A DNA stretch of 64,000 nt from Icerya purchasi. Taxonomy: Eukaryota; Arthropoda; Insecta; Hemiptera; Monophlebidae. Position 1 is the first letter of the stretch. Each line of letters starts with the position of its first letter. Under the pieces are notes generated by a model, which was not told the origin of the DNA, did not search any database, and saw only the letters and a program-made list of their open reading frames with translations. Shown here piece by piece: positions 1 through 12,778 of this stretch. The DNA lies in the NCBI GenBank assembly GCA_039619475.1, contig CM077115.1, positions 489,635,352-489,699,351 on the forward strand, given 5' to 3'. The translations under genes and the position numbers were made by a program.

Positions 1-3000
1 TTACGTGTTGCACTCATTAATACAGCGCACAGTGTGTATCCTTCACGTTTTAATTTTACGCTAAATATTGCAGCAGAGATAAAGAAAATGTAAGTATTTT
101 CATTAATTCGGTTCATTTATAAAATGCAACTACCAGTGGAAGCTAATTACGGTTTGTCGATGATTTTCGAAGAAAACTAGAAATAAGAATTCTGAAAACG
201 TTCGATTTTATGTCTGTAAGTTTAAAAAAAATAATTACCGGCAATTGTTTCGACTCGCATTGTAATTTCGTATACATTAGTATAGGAAGAGTTTGATAAA
301 TTATTTGCAACTCGTAATAACCTAAGAAGAAAATATAGAATAAATAAATTCCCCTTATTAACAAAAATAAATATTAATTTACTTTAATAAATTTCAATAC
401 TTCAATTTAATCTTTCCGGCTGTCTAACAACACAAAGTACACACTTAATTAATAAATACACGCAGAGTATAGACTTTCGGTTACTTCCTTTCCTTGTTTG
501 ATATTCTCCCGCCTGATGTAATTAATCGCTAGGTTTGACACGATGCGATACCTTTCCGAAGCTATCAAAACAATTGTCATTCGAAGGATACTGACTGCTC
601 TAGCTAATGTGCGTGTGTAGGATCAAAAACGCGGATTTTTTTCCAACTAAAATCAAAATCCGATTTAAGTGAATTCTCGAAAGATTTGTTGCCTTTAACC
701 AGCGTGAAATGTATGTCGCGGCGTCTCACAGAGTTGACGTGACAATTCTCTAATTGCCGAGTTAAAACGTGTTTAAAAGCCTCCGTTTGCGAATGGCATT
801 AAATAATACGGGCATTTTGCCATAATGGACTTTTGTAGTTCATCTAAGAACAATTAAAAAAAAAAGTAAATTAAAAAACACGGAAGCCGGTTATGTCACG
901 CGCAATTCTTCATCGCGAGAAACATCTTCAATTGTTCAAGAATGAAAAGATTTAATCGTTGTTTTTTTTTTTTTTAATTACAACAATTAATATAAACGCG
1001 CGAGAACTGTCTGAAGACGAAGTTTTGTAACAGCTTCTCAACGTTTGTATTTAAGATGAGAGCCGTTCATTCATTAGTGATTAACTTTAGAAAGAAAACT
1101 ATAATTAGCGTTAGGCAGTGCTGTTTGTCTTGATTCGGAATATAGATAAATTTTTTTCATGCTCAACATCCGCAGTTGAAGGGTTTAGAAAAAAGCAAAA
1201 AAAGCAAAAAAAAAAAAACGATTTTAAATGGCTATCGGCGGTGTTTAAATGTGAAATCGTGGACGGAACGTAAATTCTATTGTAATAAAGCAACTCCCGA
1301 GTTACGTTAAAAAAAATTTAATTATAAAAAACACCCGGTAAAAAATATTTTTTTTTTACCGAAATTTCTTTTCTAATTAAAAATTTTGCTATTTAATTTA
1401 AGAAAAGAAATCGCTAATTTATTAACCACTGAGAACAGAGAACGGAAAATAAAAGTGAAAAGTTCGATATTTAATTTTTTTAAAAAGTGTTAAAAGTAAC
1501 ACAACCGTTAATTTATTAATTGCGGAGTATCAGTTAAAAAAGTCGATATTGACACTGAAAAAAGAGCCTTTGAACAATCGCTATGATCGTAAATATAGTA
1601 TAGATGTCAGGATGTCATTAGTGGAATACTGAATGAAAAATGAATGACTTTTGAAATTTCTGTCCTAAACCTTGGATTGTTCAACACAACACTGGACGTA
1701 AACGTTTAGTCAGATCAATTTTGCTCGATTTTCTATTGCTGTTCTACGCGTTGTTTTCTTCGTCTCCTATACTCATCGTCCCTAGTCTTCGGCTAAAATG
1801 CTCGTAATCTCGGATTCTTAAAGTGTTTTGCAAACTGCGACATTTAATGACATCTAACCTTTTCTCTCTCGCCCTTCCGATTACGTAAAACTGTGTTCCC
1901 TCATCAATGATATTTTCCTTCTTCACTCGATCCAGATCGATCTTTTGCGAATTCCCGGTCATTTAGGAAATTTAAGCGTAATAAATTAGCGGATATTTAT
2001 TATCCCGTTCTTTTCCCCAAATGTTTTTGGTCACATTTTAAGCTTATCCTCTTTCCTTAAATGACACCTAGTTCTCTAGATGATGCTTCACTTCTATTCT
2101 TCTCCATTTTCAAATTTCGCCTGTAATTAATTCCTCTGTTTAACCATTTCTTCTCCGATAGTTCCTAGACACCTTAAACACTCCACAATCTCGACTATTT
2201 GTCGCCTTCGTTTCAATCGTAAATTCCTTTCTACATTGATTTCTCAATTTTCGTTTGCATCTACTGCATTCTGTCGTCCTTTTCATTCTCCTTTCACATA
2301 CGTTCCTTGTGATCATTCTGATATCATGTTTTACGCGAATGTTCGACCTTTTTTTCGGCTGAATAATCGTCCTTTCACTCTTCACCGCTGAATCGTGAGA
2401 ATCCTACGACGTTTTCTCGGTGTGCTTTTCGTTATTTCGTGTTTCCTCCTTTTGCTTCTGTTATTCTCGCCCTCGAATTCTTTTTATCCTTCATTCTTAA
2501 ACGTTTACGAATGTAACTTCATTTTCTTTTTCTTCTTCCTGTCGTTCCTTCGGCTAATGTCCCCTCGTTTAACAAAAAGGTAAAAGAAAAAAGTGTTTTA
2601 AAAATTTTCCTACAAAATCGTTAGTAAAAAAAACGCGTTTCTGAGTAATTCATATATATTTAAACCACGAAAACCGCAAAAAAAAATTAAAATAAAAAGA
2701 TGAGGCAATCCGGCTTATAGTGAATTCCTCGATATTCTCAGTGTTATAACTTTAGGGACGGTTTTGAAACCGATTTCTGACGCAGCTGTGTGAATGCTAC
2801 GCAAAATGCTAAAGCTAAAAAAAAAAAAATTGATCTCCAAGGCAATATTTAGTTTTTCTTTTTCCTTCTTGATTAAAATTTAAAAATAAACTGAAATATA
2901 GTATTCCGTACACGATCACACACCGTAAATATGATGTGCGAGATGAGTAGTTTCGTTTAACTGGTATAAAACACACAAAAAAACAAAAACGACTTTAATT

Positions 3001-3140
3001 TTCAGTTAGACTGCGACCACTCAAGTTGTTTAGCTGATTAATGTTTCATTACTTGTGGTGTTTTGTGGAATTTGCAGAAATCGCAATATTTTAATTCTTA
3101 AGCGATTTTTAAACGGCATCTTTTGTTTTTAACCGTGTAG
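1..3140. other. AT-rich non-coding stretch upstream of the host gene exons
   Basis: I see no protein family, RNA gene or transposon terminus here. The stretch has many poly(A)/poly(T) runs and only short chance reading frames. Because 3141 begins with a clear splice acceptor, at least the right part is probably an intron of the gene whose last two exons follow. An upstream exon could hide here, but none has both a convincing reading frame and splice sites. Confidence 0.5.
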
Positions 3141-3266
3141 GAGAGAAATTCGGACAACCTGGTTTCGGTTTGATTCCTCCCGATTCGTTCGGTCACTTAT
3201 ACCCAGTTGGACCGCAACAGCAACCGGATATATTTTACTCACCTTTCCAGCCGAGCTACCAACCAG
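3141..3266 (+). CDS. Internal exon of a Pro-rich probable secreted protein
   Basis: This is an internal coding exon of 126 bp. It is preceded by a pyrimidine-containing acceptor ending in GTGTAG and followed by a GTATTT donor at 3267. Read with two leading bases it encodes about 41 residues, EKFGQPGFGLIPPDSFGHLY and onward, ending in SPFQPSYQP plus the first base of a Gly codon. That base joins in phase with the next exon at 3508 across a 241-bp intron. The peptide is rich in Pro, Gln, Tyr and Phe, as in many insect extracellular and cuticle-associated proteins, but I do not recognise a named family. The 5' exons, including any signal peptide, are upstream, possibly outside the window. Confidence 0.72.
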
Positions 3267-3507
3267 GTATTTTTTGAACTTTTCGTTTATATTATCGGTT
3301 TTTTTTCTCCTTCCGCTTTTTCAGTTTTTCAGTTTTAGTCTCCTAACATTATTTAAATATCACAGTATACATGCAGGAATTTATTCTAAGAGTTCGCGTA
3401 TGAAACGGAAATAAAAGGGGGAAAAAAAAAAGAACACGCTTTAGATTTCGAACTAATGTTAAGATATTACACCTGATTAATTCATGCATAAATCGCGTTA
3501 TTTGTAG
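3267..3507 (+). other. Intron, phase 1
   Basis: A 241-bp GT-AG intron between the two recognised exons. The donor is CCAG|GTATTT and the acceptor TTTGTAG|GTAGC. The reading frame continues exactly across it: G from exon 3141-3266 plus GT from exon 3508 make a Gly codon. Intron base composition is clearly more AT-rich than the flanking exons. Confidence 0.72.
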
Positions 3508-4559
3508 GTAGCATTAGCACTCCTGCAGAATCCTACTTGCCGGTTGAGTCTGGTCCGAGTACCATTCAGCCGGACGTAATTCATCGCGGCTCTCCTTCTC
3601 CAGTGCCCGCGAAAGGTCCATCATATCCTAGCACGTTCCCCTCGTCGACTGCTGAAGAAATCACTAGCACCGAATTCGCATCGGTGACGCCGTTCGCGCC
3701 GGAAAAGGTTTCGACGATCCTGAGAACAGACGTCAGCACTCCGGCGCCCGACGACAAAGCCGCAGACTGCTCGTCGTATCCGAATTACGGACCGGCTTGC
3801 GCCAGAACAACTAAACAGAAACCGAACGCACCGACCACAACCGAGCCATCGGTTACCATCAGCGAGGAAAAAATCGTACCGATCGAAAGTTTTTCTAGTC
3901 CCGACCAGCCGATAGTCGACCAGTCATTCACGACTGCCGAAGTCGTTTCCAGCTTCGCCGACGATTTCTCAACAACCACTGGATATCCGTCGTTGAGTCT
4001 CGGAGGAAAACCGACTGTACCGCAGACGCGCTTCCCGGAACAACCGTCTTTTCCGGCGGCACCTATTTTACCGCAACAGCCGACGCTGGAACCGGAAGAC
4101 AAGCTCCAGTTCGTCACGCCGCAGAACAAAGTAATCGCCGTCAACGCTTCCGACGTCGTTCCCTACAACATTCCGTTGGCTTCCGTACCGGCTAGTTGTC
4201 CGTGCTACTTCTTAAATAAGAATTCCAGCGACAATGCCGCCAGCGTTGCCAGTCCGTTCGTTCAACAGCCAGGCGTGACTCCGGTCGCGGCGATCATTCT
4301 GTTCTACCCGATTTGTTCCGGCGTCGCTTCCAGCACCGAGGATCAAATTAGACAAGTCTACCCGGCGTTCCCGTCGTCCGTGGTCATCCCTTACCAATGC
4401 CCTCAGTGCCAGAACAATAAACTATCCTACTTCGAAAGGGCTCCGGCCGCCAGTGCTCAGCGCGAATACTATCAACCGGCTCCAGCGTCCGAGTCGAATC
4501 GTCAACAACCGGCTTCTAAAGTAAAGGTGGTGAAAAAGAAAATTCCCGCCACTCAGTAG
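3508..4559 (+). CDS. Terminal exon of a Pro/Ser/Thr-rich extracellular-type protein with a conserved-looking Cys block
   Basis: The last coding exon gives about 350 residues from the acceptor at 3507 to TAG at 4557-4559. The first two thirds are low-complexity, rich in Pro, Ser, Thr, Val and Glu with TTTEPS-like stretches, and are probably extended and possibly O-glycosylated. The C-terminal third is more ordered, with Cys motifs CPCYF near 4198-4210, YPICSG near 4306-4320 and CPQCQ near 4399-4413, then a basic tail KVKVVKKK. Codon third positions are G/C-rich compared with the flanking DNA, which supports real selection. An open 119-codon frame on the opposite strand is a shadow. The product is probably a secreted matrix, cuticle or eggshell-like protein. 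That is inferred from composition only; no catalytic domain is visible. Confidence 0.85.
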
Positions 4560-4689
4560 ATATACAAATCGAGATGCGATTAGCGCGGCTTCGTCGCCGC
4601 CACAAATGATTGCCATATATTTCCATTAATAAGCGTTTTTTTTGTTTGTGTTTTTTTCTTTGTCTGTCTCCCCTTCTCTTATTCTACAT

Positions 4690-4805
4690 TTATATATATA
4701 TATATATATATATAACTAAAATTAATTTTCGTTACGTTTTTAGGTGATTATTTTATTTTATTATACTTTATTTTATTTTATTTATTTATTACAGAAATAT
4801 AATAA
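4690..4805 (+). promoter_or_regulatory. (TA)n tract and candidate polyadenylation signal of the host gene
   Basis: About 130 bp after the stop codon lies a (TA)n run at 4690-4714. An AATAAA follows at about 4800-4805 in an AT-rich context and is the first plausible poly(A) signal downstream. The real cleavage site cannot be fixed from sequence alone. Confidence 0.4.
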
Positions 4806-5299
4806 AACGGCGAATTTTTATTATTTCTCTTTCTCTTTTTTTATTTATTTTTCCTTTTCATTGACTTCCTTGGCTGGAACCAAGTTTGTTTTTCCACACC
4901 TAGCTCGGCACTTCCTCTTCTTTCATGTTTTTATTATTGTTCTCTCACAGTTTTAGGATTATAGGAGGAGTAGGATCAATATGGTTACCAACAAAAAAAA
5001 GAGCGAGTCAGAACGTCGGCTGAAAAACAATGTTGATGTGGTAAATGTTAGGAGGAAAAAATGGTAATGATCACATAACTATAATGTGATCGTTGAACGT
5101 GTAGGATTACTTTTTCCAGTGTCTCGTATGTGAGACATCACAAGTGCAGGTAGAAAGATGAACGAAATTCTTAGTGTAATCAGTGCGATACTTTACTATC
5201 GGTACCGCACATTCTGCAAGGAAATGAGATTTATGCCACATATTATAGCAAGTAGATAGAAAACCTATGTTCTGGGACAGAGTTCAAAATTTCACTACC

Positions 5300-5640
5300 T
5301 GAAAATGCAGGAGCGCCAGTGTCGCATTAGTGTTGCGGCATCCTTGCAGTAGTACTAAATTATGCGCTAGTGCAGTGTTGCAGCAGTGCATGGTACTATA
5401 GCCTTGCAATGAAGCCTCTATAGTACAGAAGTATGCAGGAACGCTAGTATCGCATTAGTGCTGTGATAGTACCAGAAAAAATTGCATCCCTGTAAGTACT
5501 AAATTATGCAGGAGTGCTAGTGTCGCATTAGTATTGTGGTAGTACAAATAACTACAGCCTTATAATGAAGCATTTAGAACATAAAACTATGCAAGAACGC
5601 TATGCCATACCAGTGTTATTTTATTAGCTCAGTAAAATAA
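5300..5640. repeat. Degenerate minisatellite around ATGCAGGARCGCTAGTGTCG
   Basis: Related copies of a core (ATGCAGG, then a CGCTAGTGTCGCATTAGTG-like string) begin at about 5305, 5433 and 5506, with a decayed fourth at 5589. Spacing is 128, 73 and 83 bp. Between them are repeated pieces such as GTACTAAATTATGC and GCCTTGCAATGAAGC. There is no reading frame of note. It looks like an old tandem repeat with internal deletions. Confidence 0.6.
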
Positions 5641-5815
5641 GCCCTTCTTGCATCCACCTGCTTTCTCTGCAGACAGCAATACAGGAATACCCATCGCTTA
5701 GTAACAGCATTCGACTAACAGTGATTAGGGGCGGGGGGGAGGTTTAGCTAGCCAAGTTATAATTTTTCTAACCTTTTGTTTTAATAATGTTTTAACTACG
5801 GTTTAAAATAAAGAA

Positions 5816-6142
5816 CCTGCGCCCCGGTGCCAGACATGTGATTGTCAGCTGACCGTCGAACACCTACTGATTAAATGTCCAGTCTACGACCAGTGTCGGA
5901 AACAACATAGATTACCATTGAACTTAAACGATTTGCTGTGCGACGAAGAAACCGTGCTTAACCAACTATTCCAGTTTCTAAATTCTTCTAATTTATTAAA
6001 GTTATTATAATTTTGCTAATCCTAGTTAATTTCTCTTTATTTTCCTTTTTTCCTTTCTTTCAACTTTTAATTTTGTAATTTCTTGCCGTGTCTCTAGCCT
6101 AAGTTGCTGTGTAGGACATGTAAAATAAATAAATAAATAAAC
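5816..6142 (+). mobile_element. 3' fragment of a non-LTR retrotransposon (C-terminal Cys/His motif and A-rich tail)
   Basis: A reading frame from 5816 to TAA at 6008-6010 encodes a C-terminal module CQTCDCQLTVEHLLIKCPVY followed by a helical tail ending in LLKLL. The C-x2-C, H, C pattern with HLLIKCP is the signature that ends ORF2 in I/R1/Jockey-type elements. About 110 bp further on, the (AAAT)n run at 6122-6142 is a typical non-LTR 3' tail. Everything 5' of the last part of ORF2 is missing, as expected from 5' truncation at insertion. Confidence 0.75.
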
Positions 6143-6144
6143 TT

Positions 6145-9100
6145 TAAGGTTTTTTAAAAATAAAATTCAAATACGCTTATTATAAAATTTGGTTTTTTTA
6201 TAAAAAGGATAAACATTTACCAAACTAATAATCATAATTAAACAGTTTAATTTATAAAAGCAGATCAGTTGTTATGACATAAACATCAAAAAGCAAAAAC
6301 ATTCTAAGAAGGTCATCATAATCTCCTTCTTTTTTCATTGTTTTACTAAAAACATGTTTCAATTTTTTGAAAGGTATTTTTGAAATTTAAAGGTAACGTA
6401 TAAAAGATACGCTAAATTGAACGGGTCATATCGTTTGCCTATATCCCTAAGAAGAAACTATTTTTTTTTAAATATGTTTGTCCTAATTAAGTTAAACATT
6501 GTGTCTAATGAATTAAAATATGAAATGGCGTTTCATCTTTAAAAAGAACACAACGGAGTAAAATAAAGCATTACAATCAAAGTTTCGGTTAAAGCCGAAG
6601 GTTCGGTTAATAACTTGAATCAAAGTTAATAACTTGAATCAAAACTGAAACTTCGGTCGGACACTATATCCACCAGTATACAGATTGAGAAATTGAAGAG
6701 AAAGGAAACGTCCGATAAAATCGTAAATTATATTCGTTTCTTCGTTTTCAGGGCCGAGTAATTGAGACTAGCGAGGATAATTAATTTTTTATTTATTGTA
6801 AAAATTTATTCCCCTATGATAACGAATTATACAATTACGAACACAATAACAAACATCTTAAGATAGAATAACTCACCTTCACAGTACTAGAATAAAAAAT
6901 ATATTAACGGAAGTGAATTTAATTTATATATTCGAAATTTGCAGGAAAATTTATTTGCAGCTAAAAAGGAAAACCAAAAAAGATTAATAAAAGTGAACCT
7001 AAATATTGACGTAAACTATTTCCGAAAAATTCCTTTCGTTATTTCCAGTTGATTAGTTCCTTAATGCGGAGATATTGCGGATTCTCCTTGTTGGTTTCCC
7101 TAATTTAGAACTTGAAAATTTCGGGCTCTGCGATAATTCTGCCTTCTTCACATCAAAATAAATAGTAAAAAGATGAACCAATTAAAATTGTAAAAACTCT
7201 CTCGCGAGCACGAGGCTTTTTTTGCCCTTTATTTTCGTGTCTGAGGAAAGGGAAGGTTTCCCACACCTACTAATTACCGACGCACGGGGGGTTATGGTGT
7301 CCCTCGTGAAAAAGTATTCACCACTACGACAAATCGCGACAAATCGCGAGGAAGCGCGAAATGGCCAGAGAAAAATAAATCGAAATTAATTTAATATTTT
7401 AGTTAAATTTTACAACTTCGTATACACGGCCACTATAAAAACTTTATGAATTATTATAAATGCCGCAGTTCTTTGACGAGATATGAAACACAATGAAACA
7501 AACACGAACGAAACATATTCTCATCAGTTTAAGTGCTCGACAACTATTCTAGGTTGAGTAAATACTCCGCAGCGAGGAAAAAAATACGCATAACGTAAAT
7601 AAAGAAACCTATACCCCCCCGTACCCGGGTATTTTTCATACATTGTTGGTTTCTTAGGAACTATTCACTTTTACATTTGTGTTTCTGGCGAAAACGTTTG
7701 CAGAATACTGTAATATTTGTTTAATGTTATAGCGTTTATAATTTTATTATTTTGTATAAACTATTTAACAAACGCGATGTATGAATTTCATTTATCCCAC
7801 ACGATGTTACTTACATTTCTAAGACACACATTATCTCAAAAACAATGACAAATCATTTTTCATAATGAAAAAAAAAGAGAAAAATTATTCGTAATTATCT
7901 AAATGTTTTAACAATTTTAAGGAATCCGTGAAATTGTGATGTTTTTTTTAGAACTCGGGTAACGATGCAAATCGGAATATCATAAATATTACTCGTAAAT
8001 GGTGAACTACTGATCAAATTGAAAAAAAAAAAATCATAACGTTAAATCGACAGGGCTTTTTAAGATTTTATAAAAAGAGCATGTGCAGCTTTTTGCTATT
8101 GTTAAAAAAAGTATCGTTACCTGGTCCTGTTATCTAACTACGTGGCGAGAAACTATCGCACGACACGATTGAGTTGAGAAGGAAGCGAAATGAAAGAAAA
8201 AAAAAAACAATTCGACTTATTGCGATAGGTAATAATGGATGTTTAAATAAGTTCAAAAGAAAAATTTTTAGCGACCATTTGTAATTATGACGACTCGAAA
8301 AACCATACGTGCGCTATGACTTGTATGTAGAAAGCTTGGTCTATTATATATATAATTTTACACGTTCATGGGTACTGCTCATAAAAACACACTTGTATAT
8401 AGATGACAATAATTTACAATCGTTTGCCGCGACCGAAAGTCAAAATGTAACAGAATTCACCGATTTTACCAAGTGAATTCCAGCGCCGCCTTTAGAACTA
8501 AAGGTCCTTGCAATTTTTTTACACCATCTCTACGCTCAGGCCGAGGTGGTGTTAATTTTACTAGTCGAATCGGACGCGGTTGCTTCAAAATAAGCGTACA
8601 TATACATAAACGTATACGCCGTTAAAATTGAACGACTGTCTGATTAAGCATGTTCTGTAACTGCCGCTCACTGATGACTTACCTACCATGGAATATATGT
8701 CTATCGCATTGTGTAGTTGCACATGTACACGCGCATGCTGATATTCGACACACATCAAAAGGATAACGCTAAGTACTCGATTCTCGTAATAATGTAATCA
8801 TTTCGGATTTTGGAATAGTTTCGTGTTAGATATCGACATTTGCCCACTGAAGTACCCCTTTCAAGCCGACAATAGTCTAAAATTGTAACATCACGAAAGT
8901 AGAAATTATAAGGATTACTTTTTTATAAAAATTTAATTTATCGCAAAGCTGAAAATTTATAATTTTTATTGATTACTCAACTGTTGGTTTTTCGCGCGAA
9001 ATTCGGCACATCCTTCGTTATATATCAGACATCAAATTTTGTACTAGGCGATGAAGAGTTTTTTATTGCACTTTGGCCAATCTTTTCTAGTATGGCAGTG

Positions 9101-12100
9101 CATTTTTATAGAGGCGCACTTTATATCCCGAATAGAATAGCACAACGGCGATGAAGTAAATTAAGAAATAGGGAACCAAATAATTATAATGGAGCTAACA
9201 TTAAGGTCGAAAATGTCGATCCGTTTGCGTAAAGATTATAGGAGAAAATACTACTTATTTATTACATCCGGCTTAAAAACACAACGATGTGGTTATCAAG
9301 CCGAGCCTGCTAGACTTATAGAATATTGTATAAATGACAGTGTTTTTAGAAAGAGGTTGTTCATGCGCGAGCTGTTATTAAAAATACTAGACCCTGATCG
9401 ATGGTAAATATCTATGATTTATTAAACAATTCTTTTCCATTATATATGCAGCAAATAATGTAGACCAAAAAAAAAAAAAAAAAAACTAAAAAAAGCATAA
9501 GTGAGATCTTGAACACGACATCATACGGAAAGGTCGACAGACTTCTGTTTCTCATCATGTATCCTACATACGATATTCAGATCCTCTTAAATAATTTCTA
9601 CGTTGACGTGTTCGATTGCAATATCGTCTGTATTTGCGTACAAGCGGGCGTTTTTAACGTACTTATACCATATGTAGCGAATTAGTATATATTAACGAAA
9701 ACAATAACACGAGGGTTTAATTGTCCCTTTACGCCATACTTCGTTATCCCCATCTGGCTATTTTCATTTTCCATCTTTACTAGTCGTTCCCTGACTTATA
9801 AATGAACACTAGACCAATTTAAATATTTTCTCTTAAATTACCGTTTTATTTAAGTCCGCTATGATTATGTTTCTGGAAGTAAACACGTGATTTCATACCT
9901 GTTTGTTCTTCGCTGTTTTGATATCCCTACTCCTTATAATGCTCTTTTTATTCTCTCATTTCCCTCTGCTTCAGTTATTCCTGTCCTTAAATTGTATTTT
10001 TATCCTCTGTCCTTAAGCGCATAAGAATATATAAATTTATTTTCTCCCCCCTTTTCCATTTCTTGGGCCGTTGTCCTCCGTGATCAGAAAAAATTTAAAA
10101 AAACATGTGAATATGGCCAAATAAAAAAGGTAACATAAATGAATACGGGTAAAGGGAAAAGGTTAAAAATAAAAGAAGGTAAGATGCGAAAAAAGAATGG
10201 AAGTGTAAATTCGAGCAATAGCAGAGTAAGTAATGTGGTGAGGAAGAAAAAAAATTTTACTGCGTAATAAAAAGAGAAGAGAATGAAATAGCTAAACCGG
10301 AAAGAATAATGAAGTTGACAGTGTAAGAAAAGAATTACGAAGTGGTAAACATTAGAAGAGGGAAAAATAAAACAATTAACGAAGAGGAAGAACGGAGCAA
10401 AGGTGGAAAAGAAAAAGGTAGAATTTGGAAGTAAAAAATTAAGGAGACGATGAGAATGAGAAGCGAAAGGACATGATGCAGCAGCTGGATTGTGAGAGAG
10501 GGAGGGAGAAAAAGAATGAAGAGGAAAATGAAACAGTAGGAATTAGAATAAAACGAATAAACTCTCTATTGATGGCTACGGTGTAATTTAAACAAAAATA
10601 ACCGGCAACCATCAAAAAACTTTATTTCCATCGTAAAGTTTTTGTTGTTGAAGAGAAAGAGATAGGTTCTTCTAGCGTTTATCTTTGTAACTTTTGGCGC
10701 TATATTTTAAAAACATGGCGGCAATTTCTGTTAGAAACAGCAAAAAAAGGTCCTTTCCACGTCAGTTCGTTTGAATTTCTACTATTTGGTTGTCGTTCTC
10801 TTTGCTATCTACTCATCTTTTTCGGCTATACAATCTTCGTTATGCTTCGGAATATCGATTAAATTCGTACAAAACGCGTTATCAGACTGTGCCAAAGATG
10901 TTATCTCTTAAGAAGTAATAGAAAGAACTGATAAACGGAAAGCGGAAAGCTGTTTATTTGTTATCAGATCGTAAATTGGGGAGTTTTCCTTCATAATCGA
11001 TCATGGTCAGTCTGTTGGTACACTGCACTTTCGCTGTTACAGAGTAACCAGCTTGACGAGGACAATGACGGTGGCGAAAAGTCTCAGAATTGAAATCTGC
11101 TCGCTGGTTCTACTTTTCCAGTTCGATTAATATACACATACAACACGTCTTTTGCAGCGATAGATTAATAAAATTGACCGTAATAATCGGCATTTCTTCT
11201 TTCATCCGGTTACCCGTCATCAATTTGACCTTTCTATCCATTAATAATTTTCTGTCCACTCCTTCAATTCCTGTTCCTTTTTCAAGCTCATTCACTTCTT
11301 CTTTTTCTTCTTTTTACTTCGGGCTTCTTTTCGTGCTACTTTGATCTTGTTTCGCTCTCGACTACGCGCGCATGTCTATTAAATACATATACGTACCTTT
11401 TTTCCTTTGCACTGCAAACAACAGAAAACGTATATCGAACATAGTAATTAATATTTCCCCTTTTGCCGCCTAACAAATCGTCTTTAGTCGAGAAATTTCT
11501 CAATGCGGTGGCAATCAATCAAACATATTTCACCACGATTGTCCTTCGACTTACGAACGATTCCTTACAGAACTACTAATCAACCCTTTCCTCCAGTTCC
11601 TAGATCACAAATACTTACTATATCATTTATCGTCTGAAACGCCAGAGAGCACTTCTCCTTCCGGACGCTACAGTTTTGTTTGCCAACGATTTCTTTATTC
11701 ATTACTGCATTATTTTCCTTTTATATTGTAACGTACCGTCCCAATTTTATAACGTCAAAGGATAAATAATTACTTTCTTCGACTTCGAGATCGGTTAACA
11801 GTTAAATATCGTTCTTGTTACGAGCGATTTAGTTGTACGAGAGGAGTGTAAATCAATTTCATCATGCCCGCGTTATTTATTCAGGCGTTTATCCATTTAA
11901 CCGTGTTATTTTTTTTTTATTAAAACTATTGTTCGCCCACTGGTCGAAATTCGATCATAATTATTATTAAAAATTTGTGAAAAACATATATGAATTTGCA
12001 TATTTCCACCGGCCATGATAGGCGCGTAATCATGGACAATTTGGACGACTTTTATAATAAAGTAGTAGAACAATTTGCCAGAAATCCAGGAAAATTATGT

Positions 12101-12710
12101 TTTAATTAAGATTTTTTATTCTTGCTTAATAAAATATGTTAAGCCTTTACAACTTATAAATTTTATTTTTCCTATAACCTTCATATCCTCCTTCTACCAT
12201 CTTGCCCCCCCCCCCGCCTCATCTGCTGGCGACGCCCTTGATATTAATAATTTACATAAATGAATTACCGTATAAACATTAATGATTATAATCGTAATAA
12301 AAAATTCTACATAAAATATTAATGAAGTACCAAAAATTATGGAGCATATTTTTTTTCTTTTATTATTTTCAAGTAAGAACATCATGAAAAATCATCAATG
12401 TTTATTTTAAATTTTTGACTTTTTTCAGATGTTTGTGTTTTTATAATAGCTATTTCAAGTAGGGCGGTCACCCCCCCCCCCTATCGTGGACGCCGCCTAG
12501 TCAAAAACAAAACTGTTTTAGATATTTATTTATTATTTTTTTAAAAAATGAAGAAACAAAACAAAAATCGGCGGCGCTTTCGGCTATCCATCGGGCCATA
12601 TGCAGTTTTAGCTATTTAAATTACACTATTTTTATTAATTATTTTTTCAAATTGCAACTTCGAAATTTACAGTATACGTCCTATCATTTTCGGATTTGCG
12701 ATGATTTTCT
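6145..12710. other. Long AT-rich stretch with no supported gene
   Basis: No protein family, transposon end or RNA gene could be supported. There are scattered homopolymers (for example poly(A) at 9462-9485), C-runs at 12206-12217 and 12471-12482, and small open frames at 9189-9407 and 11090-11344 that look like nothing known and have no splice or codon-bias support. It is probably intergenic or intronic DNA. Confidence 0.5.
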
Positions 12711-12713
12711 ATG

Positions 12714-12778
12714 TGTGTGTATATATATCTATCTATCTATATATATATATATATATATAGATAGATATAGATATATTT
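12714..12778. repeat. Palindromic TATC/TA/GATA microsatellite
   Basis: A (TG)(TA) run leads into ATCTATCTATCTA, then a central (TA)n tract, then ATAGATAGATATAG. The two flanks are inverted copies, so the block is a near-perfect palindrome able to extrude as a cruciform. A simple-repeat origin is enough to explain it. Confidence 0.7.

Noticed and set aside
3785..4144. 119-codon minus-strand frame over the host exon
   Set aside because: It is a shadow of the plus-strand coding exon, which has continuous frame, splice sites and stronger composition.
9189..9407. 72-codon plus-strand frame, basic peptide
   Set aside because: No family resemblance, no splice signals that make a gene model, and no codon bias against the AT-rich background.
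12194..12500. C-runs with GCTGGCGACGCCC and GGACGCCGCC as possible transposon ends
   Set aside because: The two sites are not inverted copies of each other and no duplication or coding relic is nearby.
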